Source: Roseospirillum parvum (GTDB lineage Bacteria > Pseudomonadota > Alphaproteobacteria > Rhodospirillales > Rhodospirillaceae). From it: DNA of 64,000 bases. The stretch lies in contig NZ_FNCV01000003.1 in assembly GCF_900100455.1 (NCBI RefSeq), forward strand, positions 186,001-250,000, in the 5' to 3' direction. Below are positions 56,100 through 64,000 of the stretch, piece by piece; position 1 is the stretch's first letter, and each line of letters begins with the position of its first letter. The translations under genes were made by a program, and so were the position numbers. The notes under the pieces were generated by a model. The model did not search any database and had not been told where the DNA came from. It worked only from the letters and a program-made list of their open reading frames with translations.

Positions 56100-56558
56100 C
56101 TACTCAGCCCGCTGCGGATCAATGTCGAAGTGAAGCGCCTCTTCGCGCTGCCCGAGTTTGGAGTAGAGCGCGATGGCCGCATCGTCGCCGTGATCGGCCT
56201 GGACGAAGACCACCCAGGCGCCGCGCTTCTTTGCTATGGCGGAGAAGGTGCCTATCATCGCCGTCGCAACACCGCGCCGACGGTAAGGCCCGGAAACGGC
56301 GAGGTCGTAGATGTAGAATTCGCTCCGCTCACGCTCGAACTTGCGAAGCTCGTAGCCGGCAAGCGCACCTATGACGTTCTCCGCTTCGACGGCGACCAAG
56401 GCGATGAAATTCTCTTCGGCGAGAAGACCATCGCGGTAAGCCGCGCCCGGCGATGCGCCGAGATAGGTTTCGTGTTCCTCAAACGCATCGGCGAAGATCG
56501 TCAGCATGCCGTGGAAGAGAACGGCGTCGCCGGGACGAAGGCGGACTATTTCGACCAT
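56100..56558 (-). CDS. AAC(3)-I-like GNAT acetyltransferase
   Basis: A 152-residue GNAT enzyme closely resembling aminoglycoside 3-N-acetyltransferases of class I. The acetyl-CoA loop is YRRRGVATAMI; SEFYIYDLAVSGPYRRRGVA, WVVFVQADHGDDAAIALYSKL and the end EEALHFDIDP follow the AAC(3)-I pattern known from AacC1. Substrate and resistance are not proven. Base composition is lower in GC than its neighbours, and it stands alone between two tRNA genes, which suggests transfer. GGAGG lies 12 bases before the ATG. Confidence 0.85.
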   Translation of the reverse strand: MVEIVRLRPGDAVLFHGMLTIFADAFEEHETYLGASPGAAYRDGLLAEENFIALVAVEAENVIGALAGYELRKFERERSEFYIYDLAVSGPYRRRGVATAMIGTFSAIAKKRGAWVVFVQADHGDDAAIALYSKLGQREEALHFDIDPQRAE

Positions 56559-56847
56559 CTCAAATCGCTTCCTCCACCGGCCAGTCACGCACGACCGCGC
56601 CAACACTACGCGCTTGCCGCGCCCGTTGTGATGAGAGTTTTGCGCGCGGAGCATGCGGTCACCTCATGGCGCCTGAACCAGGCGTCGTGCCGCAGCTCGG
56701 TGTTGCCGCGCGGGTCGAGGCCGATCGTCAGCCGGTTTTTGAACGTGCCGCCAATGATCCGGACAAACGTCCTCCGGCGCCTGGCCGTATCTGCGCGCCA
56801 CAAGATGCGTGGAAACTGCAAACGGCGTTTACACTTTTGTTCCAGGG
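56559..56847. other. Spacer between acetyltransferase gene and tRNA-Ser
   Basis: These 289 bases are also lower in GC than average. A minus-strand open frame (56606-56875) reads RIIGGTFKNRLTIGLDPRGN in its middle, but its start overlaps the tRNA and I recognise no family. It may be a gene remnant or chance. Confidence 0.4.
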
Positions 56848-56937
56848 TGGCGGAGGAGGTGGGATTCGAACCCACGAACCCGGTGAGGGGTTGCTGGTTT
56901 TCAAGACCAGTGCCTTAAACCGCTCGGCCACTCCTCC
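56848..56937 (-). tRNA. tRNA-Ser (anticodon TGA)
   Basis: A 90-base class II tRNA with a long variable arm and encoded CCA. The acceptor stem is GGAGGAG / CTCCTCC, the anticodon stem CTGGT / ACCAG with loop CTTGAAA (anticodon TGA), and the T loop is TTCGAAT. Confidence 0.97.
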
Positions 56938-56949
56938 CGCATGGGCCTT

Positions 56950-56979
56950 CCTTTAGGCATTCGGCCGGGGGCAGGTCAA
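56950..56979 (-). promoter_or_regulatory. Promoter of tRNA-Ser
   Basis: On the minus strand TTGACC (56979-56974), an 18-base spacer and TAAAGG (56955-56950), ending 12 bases before the tRNA 5' end. Confidence 0.6.
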
Positions 56980-57113
56980 CGCCCATCTCGGCACCCCCCT
57001 TTCAGGCGCCTCGACATCGACTGGCAAGAGGCAGAGGTCACTTCCGCCGCCGGTTATTCCTGATAGTGTGAAGCACCGATCCACCCCGCCCGGCTTGCGA
57101 GACCCCCCGTCCG

Positions 57114-57638
57114 ATGCGCCCACACCTCCTGTCCGTCCGGCTTGCTGCCCTGCTCGTGGCGCTGTGGGCCACCCCGCCGGCCCTGGCGCAACAGGATGTC
57201 TTCCGCTTCGGGGCCTGGAAAGGGCAGGCATTCTTCGACCACGACAGCGGCGCCTTCACCTACTGCGCGGCCGGCCAGATCGATGAGGCGCTGGGCGAGT
57301 TGTCGTTTTTCCTGTCGCGCAACCGTGTTCCGGCCCTGGGCGTCCATCGCCCCGATTGGCACCTGAAGGCGGCGGCACCGCCCGAGGTTGGGCTGACCAT
57401 CGATGGCCGGATCACCCACACGGTGGTGCAGGCCTCGGTGCCCGATCCCCATTTCCTGGTCCTGCCGCTGCCCATGGACGACCTCGACCTGATGCAGGCG
57501 GTGGCCGCCATGCGCGCGCTTGAGGTGCATGCGGCCGGGCGCACCGCGCGCTTTCAGGTAAAGGACCTGCGGCAGGTGATCTTTCGCCTCAACGACTGCG
57601 TGGATGTCCGCCTGCGTGCCGAGGCGGCGAACAACTGA
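57114..57638 (+). CDS. Secreted protein of unknown function (174 aa)
   Basis: A 174-residue protein with a clear signal peptide (residues 1-25, LAALLVALWATPPALAQQ). The mature part starts DVFRFGAWKGQAFFDHDSGA and has two cysteines, one in FTYCAAGQ and one in LNDCVDV, which could form a disulfide bond. The pattern of alternating strands suggests a small beta-rich periplasmic protein; I recognise no family. It lies alone ahead of a cell-wall gene block. Confidence 0.75.
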   Translation: MRPHLLSVRLAALLVALWATPPALAQQDVFRFGAWKGQAFFDHDSGAFTYCAAGQIDEALGELSFFLSRNRVPALGVHRPDWHLKAAAPPEVGLTIDGRITHTVVQASVPDPHFLVLPLPMDDLDLMQAVAAMRALEVHAAGRTARFQVKDLRQVIFRLNDCVDVRLRAEAANN

Positions 57639-57706
57639 CCCATCCGGCCCGCCCCATCCCGTGCCCCCATCCTCCCCATCCTGCCCCCCCCGGAGCCTGA
57701 ACGACA

Positions 57707-58540
57707 GTGGACCTGGACCCGACCTACCTTTTGGCCAAACTGGCGCGCCCCCTGACCGATCTGGAAGGCCTGCTTTCCCTGCTTCTGGTGCTGGCGGTGA
57801 TTGGCCTGTTCATCGGCCGCTTCCAGCGTGTGGCGCGGCGGGTCCTGGCCTGCCTGATGGGAGTCGGCCTGCTTGGCAACGCGCTGCCGCTTGGGCCGTG
57901 GCTGGCGTTGCCGCTGGAAACCCGGTTCCCCATCCCCGAGCGCCTGCCGGAACGGATCGATGGCATTGTCGTCCTGGGCGGCTACATGAACCTGGCCGCG
58001 ACAGAGCTCAGCGGCCAGCCGCAGGCCGACGGCGCGATCGACCGCCTGCTGGTCGGCCTGACGCTGGCCCAACAGCACCCACAGGCCCGGGTGGTTCTCT
58101 CCGGTGGCGCCGGCGACCCATTCGACCAGAGCCGGCGCGAGGCCGACCTGGCGGCCGGCGTGATCGCCCGGCTGTATCCCGACACGCCCGACCTGGGCGG
58201 GCGACTGGTGATTGAGCGGGAGTCGCGCAATACCCGCGAGAACGCGCTGTTCAGCCACCGAATGGCGACCCCCCAGCCGGGGGAAAACTGGGTTCTGGTC
58301 ACCTCGGCCCTGCACATGCCGCGCGCCGTGGGCAGTTTCCGCGCCGCGGGGTGGACGGTGCTGCCTTACCCGGTGGATCATAACCACGCCTTTAGGCCGC
58401 CAGCGGTGGTACGCTGGCCGCGCCTGCCACACAGTCTGCTGCCCGGGGTGAATACGGCACTGGAAGCCTGGGCCGGCCTTGTCTGGTACCGGGCGCGGGG
58501 CTACATGACGACCCTGGTTCCGGGCCCCGACCCGACGTGA
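57707..58540 (+). CDS. YdcF/ElyC-family (DUF218) membrane protein
   Basis: A 277-residue protein with two N-terminal helices and a DUF218 domain. Domain marks are GIVVLGGYMNLAATE, ARVVLSGGAGDP, ESRNTRENALFS and VTSALHMPRAVGSFRAAG. Related ElyC/SanA proteins affect peptidoglycan and lipid carrier metabolism in the envelope, which fits the downstream genes. The GTG start gives a short cytoplasmic N-terminus before the first helix. Confidence 0.88.
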   Translation: MDLDPTYLLAKLARPLTDLEGLLSLLLVLAVIGLFIGRFQRVARRVLACLMGVGLLGNALPLGPWLALPLETRFPIPERLPERIDGIVVLGGYMNLAATELSGQPQADGAIDRLLVGLTLAQQHPQARVVLSGGAGDPFDQSRREADLAAGVIARLYPDTPDLGGRLVIERESRNTRENALFSHRMATPQPGENWVLVTSALHMPRAVGSFRAAGWTVLPYPVDHNHAFRPPAVVRWPRLPHSLLPGVNTALEAWAGLVWYRARGYMTTLVPGPDPT

Positions 58541-58584
58541 AGCCCTTGAAAAAAATCGCCAAGCCCTTTGGGGAGAGCCTTGTC

Positions 58585-59910
58585 ATGCGCCATGTCTCGT
58601 TGCCCGCCATCGTCGTTGGCGTCTGCGCGCTGCTGATCGGGTGCGCGGCACCGGGGCAGGGGGCGGAAAACGAGCCCGGCGAAACCGCCGCGGTCGGCGC
58701 CGAGCCGACACCGCCCGCCCAGGCAACGGCGCCCCCCGCCGCCGAACCTGTCACCCCAGCTCCGCCCCCCGAAGCGGCGCCACCGTTCGACGTCTGGCTG
58801 GCCGGGCTGCGGGCCGAGGCACGGGGGCGGGGGGTCTCCGAGGCGACCCTGGATGCCGCGCTGACCGGCATTGCCCCGCTGCCAAAAGTGCTGGAGTACG
58901 ACCAGCGACAGCCCGAATTCACCCGCACCTTCTGGGACTACATCGGGCGTGCCGTCGATCCGTCGCGGATCGCGCGCGGGCAGGACCTGCTGGCGCAACA
59001 TGCCGGGCTGCTGGCCCGGGCCGAGGCCCGCTTCGGCGTGCCGGCCCACGTGCTGGTCGCCTTCTGGGGGCTGGAGACCGATTTCGGCCGCCATTTCGGC
59101 GGCTTCCCGGTGGTCGAGGCACTCGCCACCCTGGCCCATGACCGGCGGCGCAGTGCCTTCTTTCGGCAGGAACTGTTGTTGGCTCTGGACATCCTGGAGC
59201 GTGGCGACATTCCGGCGCCGCGGATGGTCGGCTCGTGGGCCGGGGCGATGGGGCATTTCCAGTTCCTGCCTTCGACCTTCACCCGCCACGCCGTGGACGC
59301 CGATGGCGACGGGCGGCGGGACATCTGGGGCAGTCTGCCCGATGCCGTGCTCTCGGCCGGCAACTTCCTCGGCAATCTGGGTTGGCGGGCCGGCGAGTTG
59401 TGGGGCCGCGAGGTCAGCCTGCCCGAAGGCTTCGACTATGCGCTGGCCGACGGGCAGGTGGAAAAGCCGCTGGCCGCGTGGCAGGCCCTGGGCGTGCGGC
59501 GGGCCGATGGTCGGCCGCTGCCGGTGGCGGAGATGGAGGCCGCCCTGCTGGTGCCGGCCGGTCACCAGGGGCCGGCCTTCCTGGTCTACCCCAATTTCCG
59601 GGTCATCCTCGACTGGAACCGTTCGGAGCTGTACGCCCTGGCGGTCGGCCACCTGTCCGACCGTCTGGCCGGCCGGCCGGGGCTGTCGGTCGAGCGGCCG
59701 GCCGACCTTCAGCCCCTGCGCCCCAGCGACATCGCCCGCCTGCAGGCGGCGTTGGCCGATCTCGGCTTCGATCCGGGGCCGGCCGATGGTATGCTGGGCC
59801 CGCGCACCCGAGGGGCGCTCAGGGCTTGGCAGCAGGCCCACCGGCTGCCGGCCGACGGCTACCCGACGCGGGCCATGATCGGCCGCATCGTGGCCGAAGC
59901 GGAGGCCTGA
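58585..59910 (+). CDS. Lytic murein transglycosylase, MltB family
   Basis: A 441-residue outer-membrane lipoprotein that cleaves glycan strands of peptidoglycan. The lipobox is ALLIGC, then comes a Pro/Ala/Glu-rich linker. The SLT_2 catalytic domain contains the glutamate in FWGLETDFGRHFGG; GAMGHFQFLPSTF is also conserved. A peptidoglycan-binding domain closes it (IARLQAALADLGFDPGPADG). GGGGAG 9 bases upstream favours this start over a GTG 48 bases earlier that overlaps the previous stop. Confidence 0.92.
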   Translation: MRHVSLPAIVVGVCALLIGCAAPGQGAENEPGETAAVGAEPTPPAQATAPPAAEPVTPAPPPEAAPPFDVWLAGLRAEARGRGVSEATLDAALTGIAPLPKVLEYDQRQPEFTRTFWDYIGRAVDPSRIARGQDLLAQHAGLLARAEARFGVPAHVLVAFWGLETDFGRHFGGFPVVEALATLAHDRRRSAFFRQELLLALDILERGDIPAPRMVGSWAGAMGHFQFLPSTFTRHAVDADGDGRRDIWGSLPDAVLSAGNFLGNLGWRAGELWGREVSLPEGFDYALADGQVEKPLAAWQALGVRRADGRPLPVAEMEAALLVPAGHQGPAFLVYPNFRVILDWNRSELYALAVGHLSDRLAGRPGLSVERPADLQPLRPSDIARLQAALADLGFDPGPADGMLGPRTRGALRAWQQAHRLPADGYPTRAMIGRIVAEAEA

Positions 59911-59959
59911 CCCCCCAGGAGGCCCAGCCCCCCAGTCGCCGCCAGCAAGGAACCCCCGG

Positions 59960-61069
59960 ATGAGCCGAGTCGCCCGATCGTCGAGCCCATGGACCATTGC
60001 CCTGATGGTGGGAGTGCTGGGGGTCGCCCTGGCCGGCTGCGCCGAAACCAAGCTGGCCTCGCACGCCGTGAAATCGGCGGTGCCCAGCGAACAGGTGAAT
60101 CCGGACACCCGGGGCGGCACCTACAAGGTTGGGGCGCCCTATCAGATGGCCGGGGTGTGGTACTACCCCAAGGAGGACTATACCTACCGCGAGGAGGGGG
60201 TGGCCTCGTGGTATGGCCCCAAGTTCCACGGCAAGCCCACCGCCAACGGCGAGATCTACGACCAGAACGGCCTGACCGCCGCCCATCGCACGCTGCCCAT
60301 GCCCAGTCTGGCCCGGGTCACCAATCTGGCCAACGGACGCTCGGTGGTGGTGCGCATCAACGACCGTGGGCCGTTCTCCAAGCGCCGCATCCTCGACTGT
60401 TCGCGCCGTTGCGCCCAGTTGCTGGGCTACCTGAACCAGGGCACGGCCCATGTCCGGGTCGAGATGATGGCCGATGAAAGCCTGGCCCTGAAGAACCGCA
60501 TCCTGGGCCTGCACGGTCGCCAGCCCGACCCGCTGCCGGCCACCCCCTCGGGCACGGTGAGCCAGGGCACCCTGTCGGTTCCGGCCGCGCAGCCGGCGCC
60601 GCAACCGGTCGCGGCCACCGCCAGCGTGACGCCCCAACCGACGGCGGCCCGGCCCGCCCCCCAAGTTCCCCCCCAGGTTGCGTCCGAGATCACGCAGCCA
60701 AGCCCGCCACCCGTCGTGACCACGGCCAGCCCGAGCGCCCCGCCAAGCGCCACGGCTTCCGCCCGCGCCGCGCCCCCATCGACGCCCCGACCACCGCTGC
60801 GGGCGACCACCGCCGCTCCGGCCTCTCCGCCCGGGCTGCCCCAGGGCACCTTCATCCAGGTCGCCTCGTTCTCCAGCCGCGGCGCCGCCAGCCAGGTCCT
60901 GACCGATTTGGGCGGGGTGGCCAGCGGTCTGCTGGCCGAGGCCGAGGTGGGCGGCCAGACGTGGTACCGGGTACAATTGGGCCCGCTGGCCGACGCGGCG
61001 GCGATCCAGGCGGCCCTCGACGCGGCGCGCCGGGCCGGTTATGCCGATGCCATGATCGTCCGCCGCTGA
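59960..61069 (+). CDS. rlpA: RlpA-family septal lytic transglycosylase lipoprotein
   Basis: A 369-residue lipoprotein (lipobox VALAGC). The RlpA double-psi barrel core reads EGVASWYGPKFHGKPTANGE, then RVTNLANGRSVVVRINDRGP with the catalytic aspartate. A long Pro/Ala/Ser/Thr-rich linker (about 195-300) leads to a SPOR domain at the end (GTFIQVASFSSRGAASQVL), which binds denuded glycan at the division septum. It lies between two other cell-wall enzymes. Confidence 0.94.
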   Translation: MSRVARSSSPWTIALMVGVLGVALAGCAETKLASHAVKSAVPSEQVNPDTRGGTYKVGAPYQMAGVWYYPKEDYTYREEGVASWYGPKFHGKPTANGEIYDQNGLTAAHRTLPMPSLARVTNLANGRSVVVRINDRGPFSKRRILDCSRRCAQLLGYLNQGTAHVRVEMMADESLALKNRILGLHGRQPDPLPATPSGTVSQGTLSVPAAQPAPQPVAATASVTPQPTAARPAPQVPPQVASEITQPSPPPVVTTASPSAPPSATASARAAPPSTPRPPLRATTAAPASPPGLPQGTFIQVASFSSRGAASQVLTDLGGVASGLLAEAEVGGQTWYRVQLGPLADAAAIQAALDAARRAGYADAMIVRR

Positions 61070-61132
61070 ATCGCCTTGATGCGCCCGTATCCCTCGACCC
61101 CGACCCCGACCAAGCCACCGCGAAGGACCTCC

Positions 61133-62332
61133 ATGCTGCGCTGCCCCACGTCGCTCCCGCCGCGCCTCCCGGCGCGCCATCTCATCCGCCCGCTGTTCCT
61201 CCTGCTGCCGCTGGTCGCCCTGCTGCTGGCGGCGGCGCCGTCGGCCCGGGCCATCGACACCTCGGCCGACTATGCCTGGATGGAGGATTTCGAGACCGGC
61301 GCCGTGCTGCTCGACAAGAACGGCCGGGCTCCCATGCCGCCGTCCTCGATGAGCAAGCTGATGACCCTCTACATGCTCTTCGAGCAGCTCAAGGAGGGCA
61401 GCCTGTCGCTGGACGACAGCTTCCGGGTCAGCGAGAACGCGTGGCGCAAGGGCGGGGCGGCGAGCGGCGGCTCGACCATGTTCCTCGAGCCCAACACCTC
61501 GGCCCGGGTCGAGGATCTGGTGCGCGGCATCATCATCCAGTCGGGCAACGACGCCTGCATCGTGGTGGCCGAAAATCTGGCCGGCTCGGAGGCCGCCTTC
61601 GCCCAGTTGATGACCCGCCGGGCCCATGAACTCGGCCTGACCGACAGCACCTTCGTCAACGCCACCGGCCTGCCCGAGCCCGATCATTTGACCACGGCCC
61701 GCGATCTGGCCCGGCTGACCCGCCACCTGATCAGCGATTTCCCGCAGTTCTACCCGATCTTCGCCGAGACCGAGTTCACCTACAACGGCATCCGCCAGTA
61801 CAACCGCAACCCGCTGCTCTACGGCTACAGCGCGGCCGATGGCCTGAAGACCGGCCACACCTCGGTCGCCGGGTATGGCCTGACCGCCTCGGCGAAAAGC
61901 GCCGACCGGCGGCTGATCATGGTGCTGAACGGCCTGGACAGCGCCGAAAGCCGCAGCCAGGAAAGCGCCCGGCTGCTCGACTGGGGGTTCAGGTCGTTCG
62001 CCAACTACCACCTGTTCCAGGCCGGCGAGACGGTGACCCAGGTGCCGGTGTGGCTGGGTCAGGCCGAGGCGGTGCCGGTGATGATCGAACCCAAGGTCAC
62101 CGTCACCCTGCCGCGCAGCGCCTGGAACGACACCGTGGTCAAGGCGGTCTATGGCGGTCCGGCGGCAGCCCCGGTGGCGGCCGGCCAGGAAATCGCCACC
62201 CTGGTCATCGAGGCCCCCGATCTGGCCCCGGTGCACTACCCGCTGGTCGCCGCCGAACCGGTTGCCCGGCTGGGCTTTCTGGGCCGCATGGCCGCCGCCG
62301 CCGAACATCTGCTGATGGGCCGCTTGCAGTGA
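61133..62332 (+). CDS. dacC: D-alanyl-D-alanine carboxypeptidase (PBP5/6-like)
   Basis: Penicillin-binding serine peptidase of 399 residues that trims the terminal D-Ala of peptidoglycan. The catalytic S72-M-S-K75, the SGN motif at 137-139 and KTG at 239-241 are all intact. A signal peptide ends near SARA (residue 40), and an amphipathic C-terminus (LGFLGRMAAAAEHLLMG) probably anchors it to the inner membrane. AAGGA 6 bases upstream fixes the start; upstream codons have none. It overlaps tmk by one base. Confidence 0.95.
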   Translation: MLRCPTSLPPRLPARHLIRPLFLLLPLVALLLAAAPSARAIDTSADYAWMEDFETGAVLLDKNGRAPMPPSSMSKLMTLYMLFEQLKEGSLSLDDSFRVSENAWRKGGAASGGSTMFLEPNTSARVEDLVRGIIIQSGNDACIVVAENLAGSEAAFAQLMTRRAHELGLTDSTFVNATGLPEPDHLTTARDLARLTRHLISDFPQFYPIFAETEFTYNGIRQYNRNPLLYGYSAADGLKTGHTSVAGYGLTASAKSADRRLIMVLNGLDSAESRSQESARLLDWGFRSFANYHLFQAGETVTQVPVWLGQAEAVPVMIEPKVTVTLPRSAWNDTVVKAVYGGPAAAPVAAGQEIATLVIEAPDLAPVHYPLVAAEPVARLGFLGRMAAAAEHLLMGRLQ

Positions 62333-62991
62333 TGGCCCCGGCGGCCGGACGCTTCATCACCTTCGAGGGTGGCGAGGGCGGCGGCAAGACCACCCAACTG
62401 GCCCGTCTGGCCGAGGACCTGCGCGCCGCCGGCCATGCGGTGCTGACCACCCGCGAACCCGGCGGCAGTCCGGGGGCCGAGGAAATCCGCCGCCTGCTGG
62501 TCACCGGCGAGGCGGGACGCTGGGACGCCCGCACCGAGGCCCTGCTGCACATGGCGGCGCGGCGCGATCATCTGGTCCGCGTGGTCTGGCCGGCCCTGGC
62601 CGAGGGCAAGGTGGTGCTGTGCGACCGTTTTCTTGATTCCACCCGGGCCTACCAGGGGTATGGCCATGGCCTGGGCCGTGATTGGGTTGATCGGCTGGCC
62701 AGCGTGGTGATCGGCGACTTCGCCCCCGACCTGACCCTGATCCTCGACCTCGACCCGGCCCAGGGGCTGGCCCGCGCGGCCGGCCGGGGCGACGCCGAGA
62801 CACGCTACGAAACCTTGGCCGACGCCTTCCATCAGCGCGTCCGCGAAGGCTTCCATGCCATCGCCAAGGCCGAGCCCGGGCGCTGCCGGCTGATCGACTC
62901 AAGCCAGCCGAAAGAGCGCGTGGCGGCACTGATCGCCGGGCAGGTGAGGGCGCTGCTGGCGGCCTCGCCACAGGCGGTCCGGACGCCATGA
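62332..62991 (+). CDS. tmk: Thymidylate kinase
   Basis: A 219-residue kinase phosphorylating dTMP to dTDP. The P-loop is GGEGGGKTT (13-21) and the substrate loop contains VVLCDRFLDSTRAYQGYG. Its ATG overlaps the carboxypeptidase stop and its end overlaps holB by 4 bases; the dacC-tmk-holB order is widespread in alphaproteobacteria. Confidence 0.97.
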   Translation: MAPAAGRFITFEGGEGGGKTTQLARLAEDLRAAGHAVLTTREPGGSPGAEEIRRLLVTGEAGRWDARTEALLHMAARRDHLVRVVWPALAEGKVVLCDRFLDSTRAYQGYGHGLGRDWVDRLASVVIGDFAPDLTLILDLDPAQGLARAAGRGDAETRYETLADAFHQRVREGFHAIAKAEPGRCRLIDSSQPKERVAALIAGQVRALLAASPQAVRTP

Positions 62992-64000
62992 GCCGGTTGC
63001 CCGAGCTGGTCGGCCAGGAAGCCGCCGAGGCCCAGTTCATGACCGCCTGGGAGGGCGGGCGGCTGGCCCACGCCTGGCTGCTCTCCGGGCCCCGGGGCAT
63101 CGGCAAGGCGACCCTGGCGCGGCGCATCGCCGCCCTGGTGCTGGGCCGGCCGGCCGGGCAGGGGAGTCTGCTCGGGGCCGGGCCGGGCGGGACCGGGGGG
63201 CGGGTCGAGCCCGACCCGGACCACCCGGCGGTGGCCCAGGTGACGGCGGGCAGTCACCCCGACCTGCGCCTGCTCACGCCGGGCGTCAATCCCAAGACCA
63301 ACAAGCAGCGCGACGAGATCGTCATCGACGATGTGCGCGAGGCCATCCACTTCATGGCCATGACGCCGGCGCAAGGCGGCTGGCGGGTGGTCATCGTCGA
63401 TGCCGCCGACGAGATGAACATCAACGCCGCCAACGCCCTGCTGAAGGTGCTGGAGGAGCCGCCGCCGCGCGCCCTGCTGCTGCTCGTCGCCCACCGGCCG
63501 GCCCGGCTGCCGGCGACCATCCGCTCGCGCTGTCGTGGCCTGACCCTCAGGCCGCTGCCCGAGGCGATCCTGGAGCACCTGCTGGCGGCCCGCGCCGAAC
63601 AGCCGGACAGTGGCATCGCGGCGGCCGATCTGCGCTTCCTGGTCCGCCTGGGCGAGGGCAGTGTCGGCCGGGCGCTGGATCTGGCCCGCCTGGGCGGGGT
63701 CGACATCTACCGCCAACTGGTCGACCTGCTGGCCGCCTTGCCCGGGCTCGATCCGGGCCAGGCCTACGCCTTCGCCGAGAAGGTGACCCGGCATCCGGAA
63801 GGCCTGCGCATCGCCGGCGACCTGCTGGAAGGCTGGGTCGCCCGGCTGGCCAGCACCGGGGCGCGGGGCGCCGATCCGGCGGCCAGCTTTCCCGGTGCCC
63901 CCGGCGAGGCCGAGGCGGCGCGCCGCCTGCTCGCCGCCGCGCCCCTTGATCGCTGGGTCGGGGTGTGGGAAAAGATCAGCCACCTTCTGGGGCGGGCCCG
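62988..64000 (+). CDS. holB: DNA polymerase III subunit delta', truncated by the window end
   Basis: The clamp-loader delta' subunit; 337 residues are visible and the gene runs past the window. The AAA+ fold is seen in AHAWLLSGPRGIGKATLARRIA and LLKVLEEPPPRALLLLVAH, and the arginine motif in TIRSRCRGLTL. The segment VNPKTNKQRDEIVIDDVREA is usual for alphaproteobacterial members. The start overlaps tmk (ATGA). Confidence 0.95.
   Translation, partial: MSRLPELVGQEAAEAQFMTAWEGGRLAHAWLLSGPRGIGKATLARRIAALVLGRPAGQGSLLGAGPGGTGGRVEPDPDHPAVAQVTAGSHPDLRLLTPGVNPKTNKQRDEIVIDDVREAIHFMAMTPAQGGWRVVIVDAADEMNINAANALLKVLEEPPPRALLLLVAHRPARLPATIRSRCRGLTLRPLPEAILEHLLAARAEQPDSGIAAADLRFLVRLGEGSVGRALDLARLGGVDIYRQLVDLLAALPGLDPGQAYAFAEKVTRHPEGLRIAGDLLEGWVARLASTGARGADPAASFPGAPGEAEAARRLLAAAPLDRWVGVWEKISHLLGRA

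Noticed and set aside
55727-56182. Minus-strand frame running over tRNA-Glu
   Set aside because: Its conserved-looking PLGDSNP segment is simply a translated tRNA; the rest has no family.
55708-56937. Integrative element between the two tRNA genes
   Set aside because: No integrase and no direct repeat of either tRNA 3' end was found, so only transfer of unknown mechanism can be suggested.

Overview
This is a very GC-rich, densely coded chromosomal segment from an alphaproteobacterium. It most resembles Rhodospirillales/Rhodospirillaceae. The grounds are the gene order (proS-lolCD-dnaE; rpsB-tsf-pyrH-frr-uppS-cdsA-dxr-rseP-bamA-skp-lpxD-fabZ-lpxA-lpxI-lpxB; rpiB-glyA-nrdR-ribD-ribE-ribB-ribH-nusB-thiL), LpxI in place of LpxH, a MucR/Ros regulator, a proton-pumping pyrophosphatase, an aspartate-rich HemB metal site and a short ProRS. 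The species was not determined. I see no phage, insertion sequence, transposase or CRISPR array.

Layout. 1-1.7 kb: 3' end of secF, an Mth938-family gene and a secreted protein of unknown function. 1.8-8.7 kb: proS, lolC, lolD, dnaE. 8.7-24.6 kb: one long plus-strand block for translation (rpsB, tsf, frr), UMP kinase, isoprenoid and phospholipid synthesis (uppS, cdsA, dxr), envelope assembly (rseP, bamA, skp) and lipid A (lpxD, fabZ, lpxA, lpxI, lpxB), ending with a glyoxalase. 24.6-28.5 kb: a minus-strand accessory cluster of a DsbA-like oxidoreductase, a 70-residue acidic protein, a ZntB-type channel and an unusual MerR-PAS-adenylate cyclase hybrid. 28.8-34.7 kb: an NlpD-like lipoprotein, hemB and a valine-catabolism operon. 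34.7-43.6 kb: MucR-type regulator, then rpiB, glyA, nrdR, the riboflavin genes, nusB, thiL and a FliL-like membrane protein. 44-50.4 kb: hppA, pyruvate kinase, glycerate 2-kinase and an MFS transporter. 50.6-55.6 kb: N-formylglutamate amidohydrolase, a YbdK-type carboxylate-amine ligase, rpoH, rluD, a one-helix membrane protein and a JAMM peptidase. 55.7-57 kb: tRNA-Glu and tRNA-Ser bracketing a compositionally foreign AAC(3)-I-like acetyltransferase gene. 57.1-64 kb: a cell-wall block (YdcF, MltB-type transglycosylase, RlpA, DacC-type carboxypeptidase) followed by tmk and a truncated holB.

The best candidate for something undescribed is the MerR-PAS-class III cyclase hybrid at 26.9-28.5 kb. 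Three matching 11-bp sites (TAGACnGTCnA) lie just upstream of it and between it and the ZntB gene. This looks like a one-protein device that could both bind DNA and make cAMP. Other notable items are repeated promoter elements and short 12-18 bp tandem repeats at several gene boundaries, two probable leaderless promoters, a RibB with a degenerate GTP cyclohydrolase II-like domain, and the likely acquired acetyltransferase between two tRNA genes.
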